Assembly (NCBI RefSeq): GCF_024741795.1
Contig: NZ_CP102950.1
Span: forward strand, 1,116,001-1,180,000
DNA from: Arthrobacter sp. CJ23
GTDB lineage: Bacteria > Actinomycetota > Actinomycetes > Actinomycetales > Micrococcaceae
Length of the DNA: 64,000 nt
Direction: 5' to 3'
Shown here in pieces: positions 8,539 through 17,815 of the stretch; the first letter of the stretch is position 1; every line of letters starts with the position of its first letter. The notes below the pieces were generated by a model. It did no database searches and was not told the DNA's origin. It worked only from the letters and a program-made list of their open reading frames with translations. The position numbers and the translations under genes are program-made.

Positions 8539-9909
8539 GTGCAGGTGAGCACGAAGAAACCCCGTCCCGGCCTCGCGATCGCAGCGCTTGGCCTCGGAAC
8601 ATCCCTGAACCCGCTCAACTCGTCCATGATCGCCGTCGCCTTGGTGGTGCTGCGTGAGGATTTCGCGCTCGACGTCGGGACCGTCACCTGGGTGATCACC
8701 TCGTTCTACCTCGCCTCCGCAGCGGGGCAGCCGCTCATGGGCAGGCTCGCCGACCGCTTCGGGCCGCGGCGCCTGTTCACCTTCGGGATGGCTTTGGTGG
8801 TGGTGACGTGCGCGGTGGCGCCGTTCCTGCCCAACTTTGCCCTGGTCTGTGTGGCCCGCGCGCTCATGGCCGTCGGGACCGCGACGGCGTACCCGTCCGC
8901 CGTCGTGATGGTCACCGAACTGAGCCGGCTGGCTGGGCTGCCGTCCACCCGCCCGCTGGGCCGGATCCAGATGGCGAACACCTCGGCGGCCGCGGTGGGG
9001 CCCGTGGTCGGCGGTTTGCTGGTGAGCCTGCTGGGCTGGCAGGCGCTGTTCGCGATCAACGTTCCGCTCGCGTTGCTGGCGCTGGTTGTGGTGCACCGGG
9101 CGGCGCCGGCCGACGCAGGGCGCGAGACGGGCTCACTCGGGAAGCTGATCCGCGAGTCCGATATCCCCGGCATCCTCGCCTTCGTCACCTCGCTCACGCT
9201 GGCCATGATGGCGCTGCTCAACGTCATGCCGGGCTACCGCTGGTGGCTCCTGGGCGCCGCGACCGTCCTGGCGGGGCTGTTTGCCTGGCGCGAGCTGCGC
9301 TTCAGCCCGCCGTTCCTGGACCTGCGGCTGCTGGGCCGCAACAGGCCGCTGCTGCTGGTGTACCTGCTGTTCGTCGTCTTCAGCGGTGTGTACTACTTCG
9401 TGTTCTTTGGCCTGCCGCAGCTGCTGCAGGAGGCAGGACATTACGACGCCGGGCTGGTGGGCCTGCTGGTGCTACCCCTTCCGGCGGTCTCGGTTCTGGT
9501 GACCCCGCTGGCGGCGCGGTTCATCGAGCGCTTCGGCGTGCGTTCCGTGATGATCGCCGGGGCGCTGGCGCTCGCGGGTGCCTCGGGAGCGCTCGGATTG
9601 CTGACGTTGTCGCTGTGGCCGCCGCTGGTGCTGGTGGCTGCAGCTCTGATGGGTGTTCCCTACGGCGCGGTGAGCACGGCCTCCAACCAGGGCCTGTACG
9701 TGTCCGCGCGGCCGGAGGAGAGGGGAGTGGCCGCCGGGATCTTCCAGACCTGCCGCTACCTGGGCGCCATCACGGCGACGGTGCTGATCGGTGTGCTGTA
9801 CGGGCCCGGCGTGAACCAGGCGAACTGGGGGCTGATGGTCTTGGTGATGCTGGGGCTGAGCTCGGTGGTGCTGGTGCTGGCGGTGGCTTGGCGGAAGCCG
9901 GGGGTTTAG
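8539..9909 (+). CDS. MFS transporter (DHA2-like drug exporter)
   Basis: The 456-aa protein has many hydrophobic helices and the MFS motif A GRLADRFGPRR in the loop after helix 2. The first helix region ALGLGTSLNPLNSSMIAVAL matches the DHA2/EmrB-type proton-driven efflux pumps, where it is usually LDxTIVNVAL. The loss of the acidic residue there may alter coupling or substrate. The start is a GTG at 8539, with a second GTG six bases on. It ends four bases into the convergent DUF1772 gene. Confidence 0.9.
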   Translation: MQVSTKKPRPGLAIAALGLGTSLNPLNSSMIAVALVVLREDFALDVGTVTWVITSFYLASAAGQPLMGRLADRFGPRRLFTFGMALVVVTCAVAPFLPNFALVCVARALMAVGTATAYPSAVVMVTELSRLAGLPSTRPLGRIQMANTSAAAVGPVVGGLLVSLLGWQALFAINVPLALLALVVVHRAAPADAGRETGSLGKLIRESDIPGILAFVTSLTLAMMALLNVMPGYRWWLLGAATVLAGLFAWRELRFSPPFLDLRLLGRNRPLLLVYLLFVVFSGVYYFVFFGLPQLLQEAGHYDAGLVGLLVLPLPAVSVLVTPLAARFIERFGVRSVMIAGALALAGASGALGLLTLSLWPPLVLVAAALMGVPYGAVSTASNQGLYVSARPEERGVAAGIFQTCRYLGAITATVLIGVLYGPGVNQANWGLMVLVMLGLSSVVLVLAVAWRKPGV

Positions 9910-10361
9910 GGGCTCAGCGGGATCAACAACCCCACCGCGCCGGCGATGGAAAGAGCTGCACGGACGTGGTTGGCCGGAACCCACCGCCGCAAGAAGCCGT
10001 GCCACTCCTGCTCCGGCTGGCTGCCGCCCTGTGCCAGGCGGTTGTTGAGGGGCACGTTGACCGCCATAGTCAGCACCCACCCGGCCAGGCAGGCGACGGC
10101 TCCGGCCACCCTGATGGGCGGCTGGGTCTGCGGTTCGACGACGGCGGTCACCGCCACGGCCGCGCAGGCGGCGGCGGAGCCGAAGAACAGGATCATGAAC
10201 GGAGCTGTCACGGCCTTCTGGTTGATGGAAACCATGGCCGCGGCAGCTTCCCTCGCCGGCCGCGCGCGGAGGGCGGGCATGACCAGTGCGGAAAAGGCGA
10301 AGTAGAAGCCGCCCACCACCGCCGAACCGGTACCGGCAATCACCGGAAGCCACGCGTTCAT
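9906..10361 (-). CDS. DUF1772 (anthrone-oxygenase-like) membrane protein
   Basis: This is a 151-aa four-helix membrane protein. The pattern GFYFAFSALVMPALR near the N-terminus, SINQKAVTAPFMILFF in helix 2 and a VNVPLNNRLA motif near residue 108 followed by a Trp-rich segment (RRWVPANHVRA) are those of the DUF1772 family. Relatives in fungi are anthrone oxygenases, while bacterial members are mostly uncharacterised. It overlaps the MFS stop by four bases tail to tail and is divergent from the AraC regulator, which may control it. Confidence 0.85.
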   Translation of the reverse strand: MNAWLPVIAGTGSAVVGGFYFAFSALVMPALRARPAREAAAAMVSINQKAVTAPFMILFFGSAAACAAVAVTAVVEPQTQPPIRVAGAVACLAGWVLTMAVNVPLNNRLAQGGSQPEQEWHGFLRRWVPANHVRAALSIAGAVGLLIPLSP

Positions 10362-10524
10362 CGTCTGGCCAGGTGCCAGAGGGCGCCGGCACAGCCGCTT
10401 GCACCGGTGGGAGGATGTGGATCGGGTCTGCGGTTCGTGGTCATAACCCCAGCTTGCCCGCTTGTGGCTGGACGAAGAATGCGTAGGGGTCTCTTTTCCA
10501 TATGTTGGCGTCTAGGATGGGCAC

Positions 10525-11496
10525 ATGGATCCGCTGTCGCAGTTCCTCACCGGACCCCGGGCGCAAGCCGCGTTCGCCCTCAGGGTGGTGATGGACCCGC
10601 CGTTCGCCATTGATGTCCAGGACGGGGCCGCACTGACCGTGATTGTTGCCGTCAGCGGCCAGGCCTGGATCGCCGTCGAAGGGGCTGCCCCACGGTCCCT
10701 GGGCCTGGGTCAGGCCGCCACTGTCCGCGGACCTGCCCCGTACCTTGTGACCGACACTCCCGGCCGGCCACCCACTGTGGTGATCGGCGCCGGCCAGTCC
10801 TGCCGCACGCCGGCCGGGGAGCATCTGGAGCTCACGTTTTCCCAAGGCATGCGGACCTGGGGCAACAGCCCCGACGGCGGCACGGTTCTTCTGATCGGCA
10901 CGTACCAGTCGACCGCCGCGGCCGGCCAGCTGGTCACCTCCGCCCTGCCTACCCTGGCCGTCTTCACCGAGGAGGAGATCGACGCCGGCCTGCTCACGCT
11001 GCTCGAACGCGAACTCACCCACCCGCGGTTGGGGCAGGAGAGCGCCCTGGACCGGGTGCTGGATCTACTGCTGCTGCATCTGGTGCGCGTATGTGTGGAC
11101 CGCACCGAGTCCAGGGTCCCCAGCTGGGCGGCGGGCACCCGCGATCCTGTGGTTGCCCGGGCGCTGGCGCTCCTGCACCAGGAACCGGAGGCGCCGTGGA
11201 CAGTGGCCGAACTCGCCCTGCGCTCGCACGTCTCCCGGGCCACCATGGCCGCCAGGTTCCGCACCGCCGTGGGGCAACCGCCCATGGCCTACCTCACCAC
11301 CTGGCGCCTGGCCCTGGCCGCCGACAGACTCGCCTCCAGCACCGCCACCACTGCGGTCATTGCCGAAGAGGTCGGCTACAGCAATGCGTTCGCGTTCAGC
11401 ACCGCATTCTCACGGGTCTACGGCGTCAGCCCAAGCGGCTACCGGCGCTCCCAGGGTCACGACGCACGTCCCGCAGCCGCGGTTCCCGGAAGCTGA
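10525..11496 (+). CDS. AraC-family transcriptional regulator with cupin ligand domain
   Basis: The 323-aa protein has a cupin-like N-terminal domain (residues about 1-180, of the AraC-binding type that starts DPLSQFLTGPRAQAAF) and two C-terminal HTH motifs. The second includes IAEEVGYSNAFAFSTAFSRVYGVSPSGYRR in pieces, the classical AraC/XylS signature. It is divergent from the DUF1772 gene across a 163-bp gap, which is the likely control region. Ligand unknown. Confidence 0.9.
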   Translation: MDPLSQFLTGPRAQAAFALRVVMDPPFAIDVQDGAALTVIVAVSGQAWIAVEGAAPRSLGLGQAATVRGPAPYLVTDTPGRPPTVVIGAGQSCRTPAGEHLELTFSQGMRTWGNSPDGGTVLLIGTYQSTAAAGQLVTSALPTLAVFTEEEIDAGLLTLLERELTHPRLGQESALDRVLDLLLLHLVRVCVDRTESRVPSWAAGTRDPVVARALALLHQEPEAPWTVAELALRSHVSRATMAARFRTAVGQPPMAYLTTWRLALAADRLASSTATTAVIAEEVGYSNAFAFSTAFSRVYGVSPSGYRRSQGHDARPAAAVPGS

Positions 11497-11517
11497 CGTT
11501 CGGACGCCGTCGTCAAC

Positions 11518-11949
11518 TCATCCGAAGACGACCCTGCCGTCGCTGCCGATGCGCCAGCCCGGGTTGTGCGCGATCTCCCAGATGATGCCGTTGGGGTCCT
11601 TGACGTGGCCGTGGAAGATGCCGCCGAAGGCGCCGGGCTGCGCCGGCTTCAGGATGGTGGCCCCGGCTGCCGCGAGCTTTTCGATGGTGCTGGACACTTC
11701 GGCCGCGCTGCCGACGTTGTGGGAGAGGGTCACGCCGCTGACGCCGGGGGTCTTCTCCTGGCTGTTCAGGTCCTGGTCGAACTTCGCGGCGTCAAACAGC
11801 CCCAGGACCAGTCCTGGCGCGACCTGGAAGAAGATGATCTCGCCGGGGACATCCATCAGCGGGTCCCAGCCGAGTCCGTCTTTGTAGAAGGCGCGGGCAC
11901 GGTCAAGGTCCTCGGTGGCGAAGGTGATGAAGTGCAGTTGCTGGTCCAT
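11518..11949 (-). CDS. VOC-family (glyoxalase/dioxygenase fold) protein
   Basis: The 143-aa protein starts [21 protein letters not shown], the beta-alpha-beta module of the VOC fold, with HFITF and later [15 protein letters not shown], where a metal-binding His and Glu are expected. Members include glyoxalases, dioxygenases and antibiotic-binding proteins. Nothing specific points to one. It converges with the AraC gene and is divergent from the next gene. Confidence 0.85.
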   Translation of the reverse strand: MDQQLHFITFATEDLDRARAFYKDGLGWDPLMDVPGEIIFFQVAPGLVLGLFDAAKFDQDLNSQEKTPGVSGVTLSHNVGSAAEVSSTIEKLAAAGATILKPAQPGAFGGIFHGHVKDPNGIIWEIAHNPGWRIGSDGRVVFG

Positions 11950-12028
11950 AGGGGAATCGTAGCCACTCGAGTGGTGGGCAAACCTCGACTTGTTGAGGGT
12001 GCGTCCGAGGCGGTGGGAGGATGAATCC

Positions 12029-12718
12029 GTGGAACCCTTCTTTGACTTCCTTGGCAGCTACTGGTGGCTCATCTTCCCCATCGGCGGAATGGCGGGCGGC
12101 TGGGCACGGCAATGGTCCAAAGCCAGCGAACGCCGGCACCGTCGCCGCGTGGAGTTGTACAAGCTCAAGAACCAAGCCATTCAGGCCGAGCAGGCCAGCC
12201 AGGCCGAAGTCGCCTCGCTATTGGCGGCGCACGACGCCGTGAACCAGCGATGGCTCGACTACGAGCTCGACATCGGGAAGCTCATTGATTTCCCCGTCAT
12301 GACGGATGTGCGGGAACCTCTCACGGTCGCGTTCCTCCGGGCGAAGAAGGACGCCGACGGCTTGAGGCCAGCCGCCGCGGGAGACATCACGACGGCGGCC
12401 CGGCTGGCGGAGTACCGGGCAGCCGTGCACAGCTACGAGGTGGCCTTCGATGTCGCAGAGCGCGAAGCCAAGCGGATCAAGGACCACAACTTCACTGAGC
12501 CCGAACGCCAACGCCTGGCAACGGCCAGGAAGCTGCTCAACATCGCCTCCGACAAAGCCGCGACTCCGGCAGAGCGGCAGACCGCCTACAAACGCGCCCG
12601 GCGGGAACTGGACGGGCTGATTGTCCTGCCCGAGGCCACGGTGGCGGCGCTGGAGGAGAGAATCGCAGGGGAGTTGGACGTGCGGCGGGAGCCGGAGTCG
12701 GATGCTCGGGCGGGCTGA
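12029..12718 (+). CDS. membrane-anchored coiled-coil protein of unknown function
   Basis: The GTG start at 12029 is chosen because GGGAGG lies eight bases upstream. The frame itself opens at 11990. The 229-aa protein has one N-terminal membrane helix (about residues 2-24, [19 protein letters not shown]) followed by a strongly charged, alanine-rich helical region typical of coiled coil ([18 protein letters not shown]). I do not recognise the family. Codon use is that of the host, so it probably marks the left edge of the conserved chromosome before the defence island. Confidence 0.75.
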   Translation: MEPFFDFLGSYWWLIFPIGGMAGGWARQWSKASERRHRRRVELYKLKNQAIQAEQASQAEVASLLAAHDAVNQRWLDYELDIGKLIDFPVMTDVREPLTVAFLRAKKDADGLRPAAAGDITTAARLAEYRAAVHSYEVAFDVAEREAKRIKDHNFTEPERQRLATARKLLNIASDKAATPAERQTAYKRARRELDGLIVLPEATVAALEERIAGELDVRREPESDARAG

Positions 12719-12983
12719 ATCGCGAATGCGGCGAAACGCGGCACCCGTGCCGGAGCCGCAGTTCTTGGCGACATTCTGCTGGATTTCATGGTCCGACGTG
12801 GACCAATGCGTCGATCTGGCCGCGAACTCTTATTCGGCGGCGCATCCTTCTGCCGGGGCGTCCGTCCAGCGCATCGCCGCTTTCGTCCGCAACGCCATCG
12901 CTTGGCATGCGAGAATTTCTTCCTCACCCTCGAACTGTCCCCAGTGGCCGTCCATCGGCGCCAGGCCGGGTAGTCTTGGCAAG

Positions 12984-14465
12984 CTAGTCGAGAAAGTAGG
13001 AGAGAGCCTTGTCTTTGGTGTCCAGTATCTCCTCAGTAGGCACACCCAGTTCTCGAGCGAGTTCTACCGAGCCAAGCAGCGCGACCTGCAGGTCTGGAGA
13101 GAACGCTCGTTCTAGCACTGTGAGGTAGCTAGACATGCTCTCGTCTAGCTTCTCGATGAGGTCGTTGTACTTAGCTGCAAGCTCTCTATCGAGCTCATGC
13201 TGATCCGCGAGGTAGCGACTGATCAGTTCCGCTTCCTTCTTAGAGAGGGAGGAAGAAACGGCCCTATACATAACGGCGCCAACCGTGTTACCAATAACAG
13301 CGCCGAGAACGGGCACCGGAATCAATGCCTGTCCGATGAAGGATGACAAAGCACTCACAGCTGCTTCTAAGCAAACAAGCTCGGCATTCTCAATGAACTC
13401 GAACTCACCAATCTCGCCATTCCGGAACTTGTGCGCTTGTTCCGCGATACCGAATGTGGCGGTGACAATCGAACTAGCAACTGCCGCAGATGTTGCGGTG
13501 AAGTTCGTCAGCGAGTAAATGCTCAAACCTCTGACCCCGCCCCTGGTGACCCCAATTCCGGTCTGCCCAAGGATCTCGGACCAGTCATCCTCACTGAACT
13601 CCTTGAATCGCTTGCCTTCTCTGCGTTTGGCAGTCACAGTCAGTACAAACGTGGTTCCACCTTCAATGACGGCGGCCACGGCGGTAGCTTTTGCGCCTTC
13701 CTGGAGTTTCGGGCGGCTGCCCTGATAGGCCTTGTCGCGCAGCGACTGGTCAGTGGACCTAAGTGAGTCCTTCTGTGCCTCTAAGGTCGACTCATACAGG
13801 CCCTTTTGCACTTCGTGATACTCGAGTTTCGAGGGTTCGATCGATTCGATTCCGAGCGACCCCTCACTGAAGAAGTTGTCGACTCTCTGCCAGTCCTTGA
13901 AAGTCGCCCCCTCCCCGCTTCGGGATAACAGTCTTCCGGCTTCTTCAGGAGACATGGAGCGCAGCCTTTGGATCGTCTCAAAATGGTCACGAGGAATCTG
14001 ATACCTTCCGCCGTTCTTGACGTAATCGGGATACTTCTGAAGGTGTTCCGTTACTGCGCCTAACGAAAAACGGCCCCCTGCTGCGACAAACTTCTGTTGA
14101 ATATCTATTCCGCCGCGCACCATGTCCACGGGTCCGTTGTCGTTCACCCACTGGTAGATGGCATCCTTACCAAAAATCCGCTCTCGGGCGTTACCAACCC
14201 CGACTTCGGCGATCTCAGCGATGAAACCGTGCATTCCCTTTTGGCCGCCACGATTGGTCGAGACGATTTCGAGGTCAATCTTCCTAATGGCTTCATCGAC
14301 ACAGGTGATTGCGTTCCTGAGGTTCTCATCCTGAATCGCGAATGAACTCAGAAGCGTATCTATCCTGAGTTGGTTGAGGTAATTCACCCAGGAAGCGACT
14401 GCCTGCTCCTGGTTGGACTTGATGAGTTTCTCCAAGTCACTCGTCTCCAGGGCTCTGCCTAACAT
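12984..14465 (-). CDS. unknown protein with Gly/Ala-rich hydrophobic segments (second gene of pair)
   Basis: The 493-aa protein is not recognised. The first 270 residues are charged and helical. Around residues 310-345 and 370-415 there are two long Gly/Ala/Val-rich hydrophobic stretches (TSAAVASSIVTATFGIAEQA; ALIPVPVLGAVIGNTVGAVM) with a glycine-zipper look, and the tail is again charged and helical. Base composition is clearly more A/T-rich than the neighbours, which suggests recent transfer. Its ATG lies 29 bases inside the end of the preceding gene, so the two are translationally coupled. A membrane-inserting effector or pore-forming component is one guess, but there is no catalytic motif. 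Confidence 0.75.
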   Translation of the reverse strand: MLGRALETSDLEKLIKSNQEQAVASWVNYLNQLRIDTLLSSFAIQDENLRNAITCVDEAIRKIDLEIVSTNRGGQKGMHGFIAEIAEVGVGNARERIFGKDAIYQWVNDNGPVDMVRGGIDIQQKFVAAGGRFSLGAVTEHLQKYPDYVKNGGRYQIPRDHFETIQRLRSMSPEEAGRLLSRSGEGATFKDWQRVDNFFSEGSLGIESIEPSKLEYHEVQKGLYESTLEAQKDSLRSTDQSLRDKAYQGSRPKLQEGAKATAVAAVIEGGTTFVLTVTAKRREGKRFKEFSEDDWSEILGQTGIGVTRGGVRGLSIYSLTNFTATSAAVASSIVTATFGIAEQAHKFRNGEIGEFEFIENAELVCLEAAVSALSSFIGQALIPVPVLGAVIGNTVGAVMYRAVSSSLSKKEAELISRYLADQHELDRELAAKYNDLIEKLDESMSSYLTVLERAFSPDLQVALLGSVELARELGVPTEEILDTKDKALSYFLD

Positions 14466-15438
14466 GTTTGCTCAGCAAGGCAGCACACGATTTCGTGTTG
14501 TTGACCAATGTTGCAAGTTTCGATTGATGAGAATCAGCTAGCGCCGGGAAATCAGCATTGAAGAATATAACGCACTCTCCATAGAGGGTCACAAGCGATT
14601 CACGAAGTGCGGTGGACTCTTTCAAGAGTGCAGCAATCTGGACATCCATGCTTCTAATAAAAGCGGTGTTCTGTTTCACTGCAGTTAGTGCATCCTCTTT
14701 TGCCTCTCGATTCTCAAATTTCTTCTTCGTGAATAGTACGATCGACGTTAGCAGGGTTGCACCGGCAATCGTCCAACCGATGGGGCCAGCCATCGCGAGC
14801 AATGCACTCCCGGCAGCGGTACCTCCGCCGCCAGCGGCTAGCGCGCCGCCACCGAGCCATGCCAGCGTGGCATTGGTGGCCGCTGCTCCAGAAAGGGTAG
14901 AGATGGCAGTACCGGTGGAAGCGGTACCAAAGGTGGTCGCGACCCACATTGCTGCCGTTGGCGCCATGCTGGCAACAGCAGCGCCGGCGGTGAAACCGAC
15001 CCCAGCTCCTGCGGCAGATTGCCGGGCCGCCTCGAGGTCCTTTTGAGCAAACTCTTCAGATTGCAAGAACTCCTTCTTGCGCAAGGAAATTTCGTCGAAG
15101 TCAGTCTCGAAAGACTTCGGAGCGTTCGCAATACTGTTCACCAGCATTTCGATTAGCTCGATCACATCTGTTGAGCGATCTCGTTGGCGTAAGAGCGACA
15201 CACCTTTATCGTTCATGGCCGTGAACACACTGTTGTATTCGGCCACAGCTTCGTCATAGGGATCAGGTGCTTTGACGGTCAACTCCTCCAATTTCTTTTT
15301 GGCGTTGCTCGCCTGGTCAGCAACATGTGTCGACGTGACTCGGGTGGCCTTGCGGATGTTCTCGGTGACCTTGGCAAGACCTTCAGTAGTCATACCAATG
15401 CCCTCTTTAGCTTTACCAATATTGAGGGGTCCAACCAT
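14437..15438 (-). CDS. unknown glycine-zipper membrane protein (first gene of pair)
   Basis: The start at 15438 is preferred over upstream ATGs because GGAG stands seven bases before it, giving 333 aa. Residues about 1-135 are charged and look like coiled coil. From about 138 to 235 the chain is almost all Gly/Ala/Thr with GxxxG-like runs (TNATLAWLGGGALAAGGGG, then a TM-like GPIGWTIAGATLLTSIVLF), followed by a lysine-rich stop-transfer stretch and another helical region. The TNATLAWLGGGALAAGGGG type of segment recurs in many unannotated bacterial proteins, from memory. Composition is A/T-rich like its partner. No function can be assigned. Confidence 0.75.
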   Translation of the reverse strand: MVGPLNIGKAKEGIGMTTEGLAKVTENIRKATRVTSTHVADQASNAKKKLEELTVKAPDPYDEAVAEYNSVFTAMNDKGVSLLRQRDRSTDVIELIEMLVNSIANAPKSFETDFDEISLRKKEFLQSEEFAQKDLEAARQSAAGAGVGFTAGAAVASMAPTAAMWVATTFGTASTGTAISTLSGAAATNATLAWLGGGALAAGGGGTAAGSALLAMAGPIGWTIAGATLLTSIVLFTKKKFENREAKEDALTAVKQNTAFIRSMDVQIAALLKESTALRESLVTLYGECVIFFNADFPALADSHQSKLATLVNNTKSCAALLSKHVRQSPGDE

Positions 15439-16070
15439 GGCGATCTCCAAACCTCGTGGGCTCAAGCCCATCCATTTCGGGGTTGGGCGCTGTCTTTGAA
15501 GAAACACTATCTGAGACCACAGACATTCGGTTGGCGCCGGTACCGGTCAGTCGGATCGGAGTCTTTCAAGGCAAGCGGTACGTGGGTGAGATGGACAGTG
15601 GTTAAGGGGTCCATTGGGGGGAAGTAGTGTTGAAGGATGTGCCCCTACTAGCCTCGATCTTTCCTGAGGCGGGGTTGCTCGGGGGGCTTACTTGCTGCCT
15701 GATGGTTACTGGGTTTGGCATTTGGGTGACATTTGGACCGCTGGCCTGGTGGCGGTTGTTGGTGGCGGGTTCCACGCCGGTCACGGTGCTGATGGTTTTC
15801 CTTTCTGGATGGGTGCAGGCGGGGGCGGTAGCCGCTTGGCGGGTTCAGAGCCGCGATCCGTTTCCTTTGATCAGGAGTTGCACGTCCGGTGTGGTGGCGG
15901 GGCCACCCATGAGCGATAGCAGCACAAGCCGACACTTAAGGGCGATGCCCGCATCTGGTTCTACGTCGTGGATCGAGTCGTCTTCCTTGGGCAGGTCCAT
16001 ACAAGCCATTCCAACGAGACCAAGAGTTGAATGATCACGTATCCGTGAACAGTGGGGCCGTCGTCTAGTA
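15439..16070. other. 632-bp stretch without a secure gene
   Basis: This lies between the divergent-facing start of the membrane pair and the end of the NERD helicase gene. One plus-strand frame, TTG at 15627 to 16034, has a plausible GGGGGGAAG ribosome site. Its first 80 residues are hydrophobic with two or three possible membrane helices (for example FGIWVTFGPLAWWRLLVAG), but the last 50 are Ser/Arg/Pro-rich and do not look coding. It may be a small membrane protein or a broken remnant. I see no RNA gene here. Confidence 0.3.
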
Positions 16071-17750
16071 CTAGTGGGGCGCCGGCGTCCACGCCTGCAT
16101 CCGCGACAACGCAGCCTTCAACTCCCGGCCGCCGGCTTCCGCCAGCAACCCTGGATCGCCAACCACCACCAGCAGGCTCCGCGCCCGGGATAGCCCGACG
16201 TAGAGTTGCTCGGCTGCCCGATCCATATCCTTGAAGCCGTTGACGCAGAGCACCACAACGGAGCGTTCCAGGCCCTTGAAGCCCAACACGTGGCCATAGA
16301 ACTCGGCTTCACCGGCGTGGAACTCGCGCCAGTACTCTTCGGTGGCGCCGCGTTCGAAGTAGTCCAGGTGCACCGGGTGCCGCTTCTTGGTGGTGAGGAG
16401 CGCGATCTGGTTGTTGGCCCACCCTTCAGCGATAAGCGCGTCCACGCAGTCAGCCGCGACATCCAGCGCCTCCTCCGTAGGGCAATCCACCAAGCGGACC
16501 GGCAGGCCGGTGCTGCCGCGGGGCGTGAAGTGTTCGCCGGCAAAGCCTTTGAATGTCTCGGCGATTTTTCGGGTGTTCCGCAGGTTGTCATCAATGTGGA
16601 TGGGCACAAACGTTGCGGTGGGACCGAACGCGAGGTCCGCCGTCGTACCGTTCCACCTGCGGTAGACGTCCTGGTGGTCGTCCATGAACGCGTAGACCTC
16701 GCCGCCGGCGGGGTCCTTGGTGCAGGCGAGCAGCGCGTCCCACCACAGCGGGGCAAAGTCCTGCGCTTCATCGACGACGACCGCGTCCAGCCGCTCGCCT
16801 GGCCCCAGGCCGGCTGCGAGTTCCTTCAGCAGCCGGGGCATTTCCACATCGAAGTAGTCCTGCCCCGCACCGTCCGGGACCCCCAGCCCGCGCACGTATT
16901 CGTGGAACTCACCGGTGAATGCGGGCTTGGCCTGGCGCCACGTCGAGACTCGGTCCCGGAGATACTGACCAAGGCCTTTGTTGTAGCAAAAGAGGCCGAC
17001 GCGTTTGCCCTGCCTGCTGAGCAGCCGGGCCTTCTCCACGGCGAGCCAGGTTTTCCCGCTGCCGGCACCGCCGGTGAAACGGATCCGGGGGAGTGACCGT
17101 GTCGCTTGAAGCAGTACGGCCTGGCGCTCGGTGAGGTGGTCCTGAACGTCTTCATCCTCCCGGGGATTGCGGCCGGGCCCGACGGCGGCGTCAAGGTCTC
17201 CGCTCAACTTGCGGACGATGCGGTCCAGGAAGGCCGGGGTCAGCGGGGCGGCGCCGCCGCCTTCGTTCTCGATTGCCCGGCGCACGAGCTCGGCGGGGGA
17301 TTTGCTGTCGTTCTGGTCCAGGATCAGGGATCTGGGGCAGCCTGCCATGGCCCAGTCGTTGGGCACATGGGTGTAGGGCAGGCTGACCATGTAGGCACAA
17401 CGGCTGCTCACTCGCGAACCGAGCTGCTTCCCGAGCCAGTCCCTGAGCGCGTGCAGGGAACTCTGCGACTGCGCCACGGGGCTCTGGATCTTGTGTTTGC
17501 CCTGTCGGTCGGACTGGTACCACTGGCCGTCGGCGATGCTGACCTGGCCGCCCTTGACCTCGATGGCCGCGATGCCCACGCCGGGCCAGAGGACGAGCAG
17601 ATCAATCTCGTGCTCGCTCCGTCCGTCGCGCACTTGGACGGAGTGGGCCAGGACAACGTCTTCGGGGAGGCTGTTCTTGAGTGCGTCCCAGACGGCCTTC
17701 TCCGCCAGCTGTCCCTCACCGAATTCCGGCTCCTCCGGTATGCACTTCAT
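16071..17750 (-). CDS. NERD-domain nuclease fused to UvrD/Rep-like helicase
   Basis: The 559-aa protein joins an N-terminal NERD nuclease-related domain (HEIDLLVL at 47-54 and IEVKGGQV at 63-70, the D-ExK of the PD-(D/E)xK fold) to a superfamily 1 helicase. Walker A GGAGSGKT is at 227-234, DEAQDF at 327-332, the Q-x-x-R-like IDDNLRNT near 397-404 and the C-terminal GLSRAR motif near 522-527. The helicase core is short, without the large 1B/2B insertions of UvrD. NERD-helicase fusions are frequent in defence islands and on plasmids. The gene is alone on its strand at the left edge of the island, and its direct target is unknown. Confidence 0.88.
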   Translation of the reverse strand: MKCIPEEPEFGEGQLAEKAVWDALKNSLPEDVVLAHSVQVRDGRSEHEIDLLVLWPGVGIAAIEVKGGQVSIADGQWYQSDRQGKHKIQSPVAQSQSSLHALRDWLGKQLGSRVSSRCAYMVSLPYTHVPNDWAMAGCPRSLILDQNDSKSPAELVRRAIENEGGGAAPLTPAFLDRIVRKLSGDLDAAVGPGRNPREDEDVQDHLTERQAVLLQATRSLPRIRFTGGAGSGKTWLAVEKARLLSRQGKRVGLFCYNKGLGQYLRDRVSTWRQAKPAFTGEFHEYVRGLGVPDGAGQDYFDVEMPRLLKELAAGLGPGERLDAVVVDEAQDFAPLWWDALLACTKDPAGGEVYAFMDDHQDVYRRWNGTTADLAFGPTATFVPIHIDDNLRNTRKIAETFKGFAGEHFTPRGSTGLPVRLVDCPTEEALDVAADCVDALIAEGWANNQIALLTTKKRHPVHLDYFERGATEEYWREFHAGEAEFYGHVLGFKGLERSVVVLCVNGFKDMDRAAEQLYVGLSRARSLLVVVGDPGLLAEAGGRELKAALSRMQAWTPAPH

Positions 17751-17815
17751 TGTGGCCCCCGTTGCTGCTGCCAGTTCGTTGGTCTAAGTGAAACAGAGTA
17801 GCCCGCTGCCCAGCC

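Noticed and set aside
15602-15784. Minus-strand frame starting VTGVEPATNNR with an AAAGGA site before it
   Set aside because: Only 60 codons, hydrophilic and low in complexity, and no family match from memory; the opposite frame is a slightly better candidate but also weak.
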